Below, one piece after another: positions 7,219-12,723 of a stretch of 12,723 nucleotides of DNA. Made by a program: the position numbers and the translations under genes. Source of the DNA: an uncultured Saprospiraceae bacterium (GTDB lineage Bacteria > Bacteroidota > Bacteroidia > Chitinophagales > Saprospiraceae). How positions within the stretch are numbered: position 1 is the first letter of the stretch; each line of letters begins with the position of its first letter. Location: positions 1 to 12,723 of the forward strand of contig CALCMV010000233.1 of the NCBI GenBank assembly GCA_937967535.1, read 5' to 3'. The notes beneath the pieces were generated by a model. That model was given only the letters and a program-made list of their open reading frames with translations. It was not told where the DNA came from and did no database searches.

Positions 7219-8493
7219 ATGCAAAACACACCACTAGCAGAAAGGCTACGCCCCAAGACCCTCGACGAGTACATTGGACAGCAGCACTTGGTCGGGCAGG
7301 ATGCTGTTTTGCGAAAAGCCATCGAAAGCGGGCGGATACCTTCGTTTATTTTGTGGGGACCGCCGGGCGTTGGGAAGACCACTTTGGCGCGGATTATTGC
7401 GAATCAATTGGAGCGTCCGTTTTTCAGTTTGAGTGCGATTAATTCGGGCGTGAAGGACATCCGCGAAACCATCGAAAAAGCCAAAAAGCAACAATTTTTC
7501 AGCCGTCCGAATCCGATTTTATTTATTGATGAAATCCATAGATTCAGCAAATCGCAGCAAGATTCGCTCTTGGGTGCGGTGGAGTCGGGCGTGATTACGC
7601 TCATTGGTGCGACGACTGAAAATCCGTCTTTTGAGGTTATTTCGGCATTGCTGTCGCGGGCGCAGGTGTACGTATTGCAGCCGCATACACGCGAGGATTT
7701 ACGCGGATTAATGGAACACGCTTTTGCGAATGATGCCTTTTTAAAAACAAAAAAAATTGAGATAAAAGAAGACGAAGCCCTGATGCAATACGCCGGAGGA
7801 GATGCCCGTAAATTACTGAATATCATCGAAATAGTCGTCAATGCCGAAACGGATGAGCATATCATCATCGACAATAAAACCGTAACAGAACGCCTCCAAA
7901 AAAACATCGCCCTATACGACAAAAACGGCGAAATGCACTACGACATCATCTCGGCGTTTATCAAATCCATTCGTGGTAGCGACCCCAATGCGGCGGTGTA
8001 TTGGTTGGCGCGAATGGTGGAGGGCGGCGAAGATGTGAAGTTTATCGCAAGGCGTTTGTTGATTTCTGCGGCGGAAGATATTGGCTTGGCGAATCCCAAT
8101 GCGCTGTTGTTGGCAAATAATTGTTTTCAGGCGGTGAATATTATCGGCTTGCCCGAAGCGCGTATCATTTTGTCGGAAACGACGATTTATTTGGCTTGTT
8201 CGCCTAAGAGTAATTCGGCATATGCGGCGATTAAGCAAGCCCAACAGACCGTCCGCGAGACGGGAAATCTGCCCGTTCCGCTTTCGCTACGCAACTCACC
8301 GACACGACTGATGAAAGATTTGGGCTACGGAAAAAACTATAAATACGCACACGATTTTGAGGGCAATTTTGCCGACCACAATTTCCTGCCCGACGAACTC
8401 GACGGTAAAAAATGGTACGAACCACAAGATAATCCACAAGAAAATACGCTTCGCGCAAGACTCAAAAAATGGTGGGCAAAATATGGGTATTAG
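7219..8493 (+). CDS. rarA: Replication-associated recombination protein A (RarA/MgsA), AAA+ ATPase
   Basis: A 424-residue AAA+ ATPase of the clamp-loader clade that acts at stalled replication forks, interacting with SSB in known members. The N-terminus PLAERLRPKTLDEYIGQ is the standard RarA opening and fixes the start. Walker A GPPGVGKT is at 47-54, Walker B LFIDEIHRF at 101-109, sensor 1 GATTENPSF at 130-138 and the arginine finger SALLSR at 142-147. The C-terminal half contains ISAFIKSIRGSDPNAAVYWLARM and DIGLANPNALL, the family's tetramerisation region. Length is close to the E. coli protein (about 447). It is GC-richer than the adjoining defence genes and marks the return to core chromosome. 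The TAG stop is the first three bases of a 7-bp repeat array. Confidence 0.97.
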   Translation: MQNTPLAERLRPKTLDEYIGQQHLVGQDAVLRKAIESGRIPSFILWGPPGVGKTTLARIIANQLERPFFSLSAINSGVKDIRETIEKAKKQQFFSRPNPILFIDEIHRFSKSQQDSLLGAVESGVITLIGATTENPSFEVISALLSRAQVYVLQPHTREDLRGLMEHAFANDAFLKTKKIEIKEDEALMQYAGGDARKLLNIIEIVVNAETDEHIIIDNKTVTERLQKNIALYDKNGEMHYDIISAFIKSIRGSDPNAAVYWLARMVEGGEDVKFIARRLLISAAEDIGLANPNALLLANNCFQAVNIIGLPEARIILSETTIYLACSPKSNSAYAAIKQAQQTVRETGNLPVPLSLRNSPTRLMKDLGYGKNYKYAHDFEGNFADHNFLPDELDGKKWYEPQDNPQENTLRARLKKWWAKYGY

Positions 8494-8581
8494 ACGGGAG
8501 ACGAGAGACGGGAGACTTGAGACGAGAGAGGTGAGACGGGAGACTTGAGACGAGAGAGGTGAGACGAGAGAGGTGAGATTT
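8491..8581 (+). repeat. Tandem array of 13 degenerate 7-bp units (consensus GAGACGR)
   Basis: The sequence divides without gaps into thirteen heptamers: TAGACGG, then variants of GAGACGA, GAGACGG, GAGACTT and GAGAGGT, ending in GAGATTT. A higher-order block GAGACGG-GAGACTT-GAGACGA-GAGAGGT occurs twice in succession (8505-8532 and 8533-8560). Unlike the two other arrays in the window it runs in one direction only, with no inverted arm. It begins with the rarA stop codon and ends 20 bp before the acyltransferase start, filling nearly the whole gap. One strand is almost pure purine except for the C and T positions. Confidence 0.92.
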
Positions 8582-8601
8582 TTAGAGTTAAATTTACTGA
8601 T

Positions 8602-9729
8602 TTGACACAGGCAAAACGATATTTGGAGGGGCTGAATACCTTGCGTTTTATTGCGGCGGCATTGGTACTTATCGGGCATGGGCGGCATCATTTGCATATG
8701 ATGAATATCTCCTATGCCGAAAATGCTTGTGCGTATACGCAAGGCGGTAAAGCGGTGAATTTTTTCTTTGAATTGTCGGGTTTTTTGTTGTGTTATCTCG
8801 CGCTTTCGGAAATTGGTAAGTATGGGAAGATGAATTTTCGCGCCTTTTATTTGCGGCGTGTGTTGCGGATTTTGCCTTTGTATTATTTGGTGCTTTTTGT
8901 TTCTATTGTTGTGCATGTCTTTGTGATTCCGCATTTTACAGGCGAGTCGTTGTTGGGTTTTCCGCTTGTGCAGGGTTTGTTGATGTGTGTGTTGATGCTG
9001 CCGAATTTGGTGGTCAAAATATGGCCCGATACCGTAGGTAGTATCAATATTTTGTGGAGTATTGGTGTGGAGGAACAGTTCTATTTATTTTTCCCCTTAC
9101 TTATTGGAATCATTATTCGCGCGAAGCGTAAAATATTGACTGTATTGCTGCTATATATCATTTATTATAGCTTTTATTGGGCGGTTTGTTTGAATTATTT
9201 GGAACTTCCGCAGTTGCTGACGGCTTGGGTGCGTACTTGTCGTTTTCATTTTATGTTGGCGGGAATTTTATTGGCATTGTTGCTACATCCATCCACTCGT
9301 CCGAGTGAGTATTTCGAGCGATTATTGAATAATTTCTGGTTTCAGGCAGCCCTACTCGTTGCCGGATTAATTGCGATATTTGACCCTATCGGATTGCATA
9401 AATTATTGCGTTCACTGTATCAGGCAGTCTTCTTTGCTTTGGTGATTGCTACCGTTGCTTTTAGTACGCGAAAACGTTGGTTTAATTTTGAAATTCAACC
9501 TTTTACGTATTTTGGTACATTGTCGTATGGCATTTATTTATTGCATCCATTAGTGTCGTATATATTGCGTTTTGCTGTTGAAAAAATTGATTTTCTTTAT
9601 AATATCATTCAACAATTTCCCATTATTTATATCTTATCATTGCTCATGCTAACGATTTGGGTGTCGCATCTTACTTACCAATATTATGAAGTTCGTTTTT
9701 TGAAATTAAAAAAGAAATTTGAGCGATAA
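8602..9729 (+). CDS. Acyltransferase 3 family membrane protein
   Basis: A 375-residue integral membrane acyltransferase (Acyl_transf_3/OafA type), likely transferring an acetyl or other acyl group to an envelope sugar. The N-terminus LEGLNTLRFIAAALVLIGH carries the conserved first helix and catalytic His26. Other family marks are FFELSGFLLCYL (about 54-65), FYLRRVLRILPLYYL (about 77-91), LWSIGVEEQFYLFFPLL (about 151-167) and the late YGIYLLHP. About ten hydrophobic helices are visible. The only plausible start is a TTG at 8602: an in-frame stop lies at 8560-8562 and the next Met is inside the conserved domain. No clear ribosome binding site is seen. Its acceptor cannot be told, as no polysaccharide cluster is nearby. 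Confidence 0.9.
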   Translation: MTQAKRYLEGLNTLRFIAAALVLIGHGRHHLHMMNISYAENACAYTQGGKAVNFFFELSGFLLCYLALSEIGKYGKMNFRAFYLRRVLRILPLYYLVLFVSIVVHVFVIPHFTGESLLGFPLVQGLLMCVLMLPNLVVKIWPDTVGSINILWSIGVEEQFYLFFPLLIGIIIRAKRKILTVLLLYIIYYSFYWAVCLNYLELPQLLTAWVRTCRFHFMLAGILLALLLHPSTRPSEYFERLLNNFWFQAALLVAGLIAIFDPIGLHKLLRSLYQAVFFALVIATVAFSTRKRWFNFEIQPFTYFGTLSYGIYLLHPLVSYILRFAVEKIDFLYNIIQQFPIIYILSLLMLTIWVSHLTYQYYEVRFLKLKKKFER

Positions 9730-9873
9730 AAGAACAGACTGCTTTGCTGCCGGAAGTCAAATAATTAGCCTGAAAATAGGATTTTTTTTACACTACATTT
9801 AAAATAAAATTATGTATTTAATTTATCTTTAAATTTGAAAATCGAACAATTACGAAGTTTATTTTTAATAAAA

Positions 9874-9993
9874 AAAATTGAACGCGAATAATTTATTTTT
9901 ACTTGTATAAATATTTAAATTAATTTTATAATTTTAAATTCTCATTTTGTCGAACACATTAAAAATACACAACACATTATTCGCGTTAATTTT
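9874..9993. repeat. Inverted repeat flanking an 83-bp AT-rich core
   Basis: AACGCGAATAAT at 9881-9892 has a perfect inverted copy at 9976-9987. With one inserted base the match extends outward to AAAATT, giving arms 9874-9892 and 9976-9993. It lies in the 286-bp gap (9730-10015) between the convergent acyltransferase and pseudouridine synthase genes, where no gene or clear terminator is seen. It has the size and shape of a small non-autonomous element, but no target-site duplication is evident; a regulatory or bidirectional terminator role is also possible. Confidence 0.6.
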
Positions 9994-10015
9994 GTCTTGC
10001 GACTTGAATCACTAC

Positions 10016-10780
10016 TCAAGAAAAATGTTTTAGCATAATCACTTCTTTTTCCGTCAAATGTCGCCAATGACCGCGTGTGATTTTTTTCTTGGTCAATCCG
10101 CCATAATATACGCGGTCCAGTTTTTTGACTACATATTTAAAATGCTCAAAAATACGCCGTACAATACGATTCCTTCCAATATGTATTTCGATGCTAATAA
10201 GGGTTTTATCATCTTCATTAAGGTAGCTTATTTTATCTACCATCACATCGCCGTCTTCGAGTGTGATGCCATCGTAGATAGCTTGTAAGTGTTTTCGCGT
10301 GAGGGCTTTATCAAGCGTAACATGGTAGATTTTGCGGACACCGTTGCGGGGGTGCATGAGCTTGTCGGCAAGCGAACCATCGTTGGTGAGTAGCAACAAA
10401 CCTGTTGTGTTTCTATCCAATCGTCCAACGGGATAGATGCGCTCGGTACAGGCATTTTTCACGATTTCCATGACGGTTTTTCGCGCCTTTTCGTCGCTGA
10501 CGGTGGTGACAACATTTTTGGGTTTATTCATCAGAATATAGACCTTATTTTTTTCAGGTTCGATGATTTTTCCCTCAAATTTGACCACATCGCCGGGCTG
10601 TACGCGGTAGCCCATTTGGATTACGACCTCATCATTGACTTGCACCAAACCGTTTTTGATATGTTCATCTGCCTTGCGGCGCGAACAGATGCCTGCATTG
10701 GCTACGTATTTGTTGAGACGGGGTGGTTTGGCGGGTTCTTCGGAGGGCGTATTTTGGGTAAATTTGTCAAAATTTTTCAT
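10016..10780 (-). CDS. rluB: rRNA pseudouridine synthase, RsuA/RluB family
   Basis: A 254-residue enzyme that isomerises a uridine in rRNA to pseudouridine. An S4 RNA-binding domain (RLNKYVANAGICSRRKADEHI, about 21-68) precedes the catalytic domain. The catalytic Asp122 sits in GRLDRNTTGLLLLTND (119-134). HIGRNRIVRRIFEHF near the C-terminus is the family's second conserved block. RluB (23S) is preferred to RsuA (16S) because scpB lies just upstream on the same strand, a common scpB-rluB pairing, but paralogues RluE/RluF cannot be excluded. The start is the ATG at 10780; an ATG at 10846 would add 22 residues encoded partly by the repeat array and is rejected. Confidence 0.9.
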   Translation of the reverse strand: MKNFDKFTQNTPSEEPAKPPRLNKYVANAGICSRRKADEHIKNGLVQVNDEVVIQMGYRVQPGDVVKFEGKIIEPEKNKVYILMNKPKNVVTTVSDEKARKTVMEIVKNACTERIYPVGRLDRNTTGLLLLTNDGSLADKLMHPRNGVRKIYHVTLDKALTRKHLQAIYDGITLEDGDVMVDKISYLNEDDKTLISIEIHIGRNRIVRRIFEHFKYVVKKLDRVYYGGLTKKKITRGHWRHLTEKEVIMLKHFS

Positions 10781-10816
10781 AGTAAAACGGTGGACATTGG
10801 GCGATTTTAGAGCATG

Positions 10817-10973
10817 TTTATTATTAGTTGATAGTTCATGGTTCATAGTTCATAGTTCATGGTTGATAGTTCATAGTTCGTAGTTCTTTACAATCAGTAT
10901 AGTTATCGGGATGCAATTCAATTGATTGTAAAAACTATGAACTATCAACTATGAACTATCAACTAATAATAAA
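10817..10973. repeat. Palindromic 7-bp repeat element (unit AGTTCAT) with nested inner stem
   Basis: The left part holds eight units of AGTTCAT type (10826-10881: AGTTGAT, AGTTCAT, GGTTCAT, AGTTCAT, AGTTCAT, GGTTGAT, AGTTCAT, AGTTCGT). The right part holds four reverse-complement units (10934-10961, alternating ACTATGA and ACTATCA). Outer arms of 41 bp (10817-10857 and 10933-10973) match with 2 mismatches. Inside is a second perfect 10-bp stem, TTTACAATCA (10887-10896) with TGATTGTAAA (10923-10932), around a 26-bp core. The left arm seems to have gained four units relative to the right. The element lies between scpB and rluB, so a co-transcript would carry a very long hairpin. Confidence 0.92.
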
Positions 10974-10980
10974 TATACTC

Positions 10981-11664
10981 TTATTCTTCTTCCCCCATGT
11001 TTTCTTTTTCTTTTGGCAAATCTGCCTGTGCTTCTCCCTCCGGTGCGGGTACATTTGGGGTGAGTGGCACACCGTCTGTTACAGCTTTTGCGACGATTTC
11101 TTCGGCAGAAGTGGGTTCGCCGATTTCACTGTCGGCGGTTTTGAAATCTTTTATTTTGGGGAGGTCTTTGATGGATTTGATGCCGAAGTAGTCCATAAAT
11201 TTTTCGCTCGTACCATATAATAAAGGTCGTCCCGGACCATCACTACGTCCGGTGATGGCAATGAGTTCCTTTTCGAGCAATTTTTGAATGGAATAATCGC
11301 AACTCACTCCTCTGATTTTTTCCATTTCGCTTTTAGGGACAGGTTGTTTGTAGGCGATGATAGACAGCGTTTCGAGGGCAGCGCGCGAGAGGCGTTTTTT
11401 GGTGCGTTGCTTGAGCATCGTACCAACAGTATTGTGATACGCGCCCTTTGTGAGAAACTGATAGCCCTCTGCGATTTCGATAATTTCAAAAGAAAAATTG
11501 TCGTCTTCGTATTTTTTTATCAGATTTTGAAGAACAGTTTCGAGTTCTTCACTTTTAAATTTTGTCTGAAATGTTTCTTGCAGACAAGTTCTGATTTCCT
11601 TCAAAGGAATCGGTTGCTCGGCTGTAAATATCAAAGCCTCTATATGTTGTAACAGATAATTCAC
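10981..11664 (-). CDS. scpB: Segregation and condensation protein B (ScpB)
   Basis: A 227-residue ScpB, the winged-helix (kite) subunit that binds ScpA and the SMC complex for chromosome condensation and segregation. Recognisable blocks are IEALIFTAEQPIPLKEI (about 8-24), GYQFLTKGAY, LSRAALETLSIIAYKQPVPK (about 92-111), EKIRGVSCDYSIQKLLEK, and GRSDGPGRPLLYGTSEKFMDYFGI (about 138-161). The last 50 or so residues are an acidic, low-complexity tail ending in MGEEE. Translation must start at the GTG at 11664-11662: an in-frame TAA lies two codons upstream and no ATG occurs before the conserved core. scpA is not in the window. rluB follows downstream after the palindromic repeat. Confidence 0.96.
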   Translation of the reverse strand: MNYLLQHIEALIFTAEQPIPLKEIRTCLQETFQTKFKSEELETVLQNLIKKYEDDNFSFEIIEIAEGYQFLTKGAYHNTVGTMLKQRTKKRLSRAALETLSIIAYKQPVPKSEMEKIRGVSCDYSIQKLLEKELIAITGRSDGPGRPLLYGTSEKFMDYFGIKSIKDLPKIKDFKTADSEIGEPTSAEEIVAKAVTDGVPLTPNVPAPEGEAQADLPKEKENMGEEE

Positions 11665-11695
11665 GTTTTATTTAACAAATTTTAATTGATATATA

Positions 11696-11727
11696 TTTGA
11701 TTGTATATGATTTTTTTTGTATCTTGC
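11696..11727 (+). promoter_or_regulatory. Candidate promoter of a stand-alone plus-strand transcript
   Basis: TTTG at 11696-11699 is followed after exactly 20 bp by TATCTTGC at 11720-11727. This fits the TTTG-N19-21-TAnnTTTG arrangement of Bacteroidota promoters, except that the -7 word lacks one T (TATCTTGCACC rather than TATCTTTGCACC). A start near 11731 is predicted. It points away from scpB. Confidence 0.4.
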
Positions 11728-11729
11728 AC

Positions 11730-11924
11730 CCAAGAAAGGGGTTTCAGAAAAAAAAATAATTTTTTTTTGCTTTTTTTGAAACTTTTATCAACTATGAGCG
11801 TAAAACCTATATGTAACAACAATAATAAAGTTTTAATTAATAGAGGTTTTCATAGTTCGTTTATTCTTTTCATAATGGTTTTTGGGACGTGTTTGTTCGA
11901 TTTCGGACGGACACGTTTTTTTTT
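11730..11924 (+). ncRNA. Candidate small RNA of about 195 nt
   Basis: The stretch is bounded by promoter-like boxes and a strong strand-specific terminator, with no plus-strand gene before it, so a short transcript is predicted. Near its 5' end GTTTCAG plus an A-tract (11741-11756) can pair with a T-tract plus GAAAC (11771-11782). An open frame from ATG 11794 (MSVKPICNNNNKVLINR...) runs through the terminator hairpin to a stop at 11937, so it is unlikely to be a gene, though a short peptide is not excluded. It shows no feature of tmRNA or SRP RNA. It is in the size range of 6S RNA, but I cannot show the 6S fold. Confidence 0.35.
11887..11924 (+). terminator. Strong intrinsic terminator, plus strand
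   Basis: ACGTGTTTGTTCG (11887-11899) pairs with CGGACGGACACGT (11904-11916) over 13 bp around an ATTT loop, followed by a run of nine T (11916-11924). Three pairs are G-U in the plus-strand RNA; on the minus strand they would be A-C mismatches and there is no T-tract. The terminator therefore serves plus-strand transcription even though both flanking genes are on the minus strand. Confidence 0.8.
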
Positions 11925-11977
11925 GGGGCTATTGTAGCGGGAGTGTCGTCCTTGAATACACAGGGATTTATTAAAAT

Positions 11978-12568
11978 TCACTCATTTTTCACATGATAAA
12001 TTCCTTGTTTAAAGAAAAATAAAACTTTCCGGTACGCCACATCTTTCAGATTCATCTTCATTTCGCGGAAAGTATTGCGCCATCCGGCATCGTCTTTATT
12101 GGTATGCGGACATTCGGCATAGCCCCAATTGACCAAACTATCCATTGCAAAGGTCAACTTTTTTTGCCACTTATTCTCATAAATATCTTCAATGATAATC
12201 ACGCGCTTTGCCACACGACAGGCTTCGCGCAATACCTCGTCGGGTTCGTCAATATGATGCAAGACCGTCAGCAGCAGTGCCACGTCAAATGTTGCATCTT
12301 CAAAAGGCATCTTGCGCCCATCATACACCACCGGTTTTACGCTTTCTTCATAACTCAAATCTGCCACATCAAGTGGTGTCACCTCATATCCCGCCTCACG
12401 TAGCGTGTGGGCAATCAAGCCATTGCCGCTACCTATATCAAGGATTTTGTCATCCTCATTTAAATAGGATAAAAAGGGTTGTACCTTTTTTTTGACCCAA
12501 GTTTTTCCCCATTGTTCAAAATACATTCGACGGAGAAAAGAAGTGCTATGTAATATATAAAGTATCAA
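11978..12568 (-). CDS. Class I SAM-dependent methyltransferase
   Basis: A 196-residue Rossmann-fold methyltransferase of the Methyltransf_11 type. Motif I is ILDIGSGNG (42-50), the ribose-binding acidic residue is D68 in VTPLDVAD, and YDGRKMPFEDATFDVALLLTVLHHI (about 82-106) covers motifs II and III; VIIIEDIYE follows. The substrate is unknown. The longest frame starts at a TTG (12568), with an in-frame stop six codons upstream; an ATG at 12526 (MYFEQWGKTW) would give 182 residues and still keep the whole fold. The upstream 14 residues look plausible, so I kept the longer form with limited confidence in the start. It is probably downstream of the partial gene at the right edge. Confidence 0.87.
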   Translation of the reverse strand: MILYILHSTSFLRRMYFEQWGKTWVKKKVQPFLSYLNEDDKILDIGSGNGLIAHTLREAGYEVTPLDVADLSYEESVKPVVYDGRKMPFEDATFDVALLLTVLHHIDEPDEVLREACRVAKRVIIIEDIYENKWQKKLTFAMDSLVNWGYAECPHTNKDDAGWRNTFREMKMNLKDVAYRKVLFFFKQGIYHVKNE

Positions 12569-12655
12569 CTTTTTAGTTTTTGATTATACTCTTTTAGGGT
12601 AAGAATTTAACATTTTGACGGCAACTTTTACACTTACTTTTCCCCTTGAAAACGG

Positions 12656-12723
12656 TTATTTATCCAGATAAACGCCCATTTCCAAGAGAAAAATTAAGCG
12701 CAAAATTTCCTCGTCAAAAAAGT
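12656..12723 (-). CDS. Possible 3' end of a gene running off the window
   Basis: On the minus strand one frame is open from the window edge to a TAA at 12658-12656 and reads FFDEEILRLIFLLEMGVYLDK. The composition is helix-like and protein-like while the other two frames close within a few codons. It is too short to assign. It would precede the methyltransferase by 87 bp on the same strand. Confidence 0.4.
   Translation of the reverse strand, partial: FFDEEILRLIFLLEMGVYLDK

Noticed and set aside
8491..8581. CRISPR-like array
   Set aside because: The units are 7 bp with no spacers and there are no cas genes.
10781..10846. Longer start for rluB at 10846
   Set aside because: The added residues are partly encoded by the heptamer array and do not resemble the start of any RsuA/RluB protein.
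11701..11937. 78-codon plus-strand frame as a protein gene
   Set aside because: It begins inside the promoter boxes and runs through the intrinsic terminator, so the full frame would not be in the mature transcript.

Overview
The window looks like a piece of a Bacteroidota chromosome. The basis is a mixed coding density with very AT-rich intergenic DNA, promoter-like boxes of the TTTG / TAnnTTTG type used by that phylum's primary sigma factor, hardly any recognisable Shine-Dalgarno sequences, and intergenic arrays of degenerate 7-bp repeats of a kind I associate with this phylum. No rRNA, tRNA, insertion sequence, phage gene or CRISPR array was found. The genus cannot be named from this sequence.

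Layout. 1-359 is non-coding, with an inverted repeat and a promoter-like box. 360-2054 (+) is an exported von Willebrand A (VWA) domain protein and 2157-3425 (+) a 12-helix MFS transporter; they are separated only by a palindrome built of 7-bp units. From 3431 to 7111 (-) comes a clearly more AT-rich insert: a 75-residue antitoxin-like protein, a PIN-domain RNase toxin overlapping it by 4 bp, and a 979-residue protein with an Mrr-like PD-(D/E)xK nuclease domain fused to a NACHT NTPase. This is a candidate anti-phage islet. Housekeeping sequence resumes at 7219 (+) with rarA, followed by a 7-bp-repeat array and an acyltransferase-3 membrane protein (8602-9729, +). After a convergent AT-rich gap with an inverted repeat come, on the minus strand, an RsuA/RluB-type pseudouridine synthase (10016-10780), a palindromic 7-bp-repeat element, and scpB (10981-11664); scpB and rluB are neighbours in many bacteria. 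Between scpB and a class I SAM-dependent methyltransferase (11978-12568, -) lies an apparent stand-alone plus-strand transcription unit with its own promoter-like boxes and a strong intrinsic terminator. A fragment of another minus-strand gene probably runs off the right end.

How things fit together. The NACHT protein has the architecture of STAND/NLR-like phage sensors: an effector nuclease at the N-terminus, an NTP-driven switch in the middle, and a C-terminal sensor of no family I recognise. The toxin-antitoxin pair is on the same strand immediately upstream and may be co-transcribed with it. The other genes are ordinary chromosomal functions (replication-fork maintenance, chromosome segregation, rRNA modification, envelope modification). 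The most distinctive non-coding feature is that three gene junctions carry 7-bp-periodic arrays with three unrelated unit sequences, two arranged as large palindromes and two starting exactly on the stop codon of the preceding gene.
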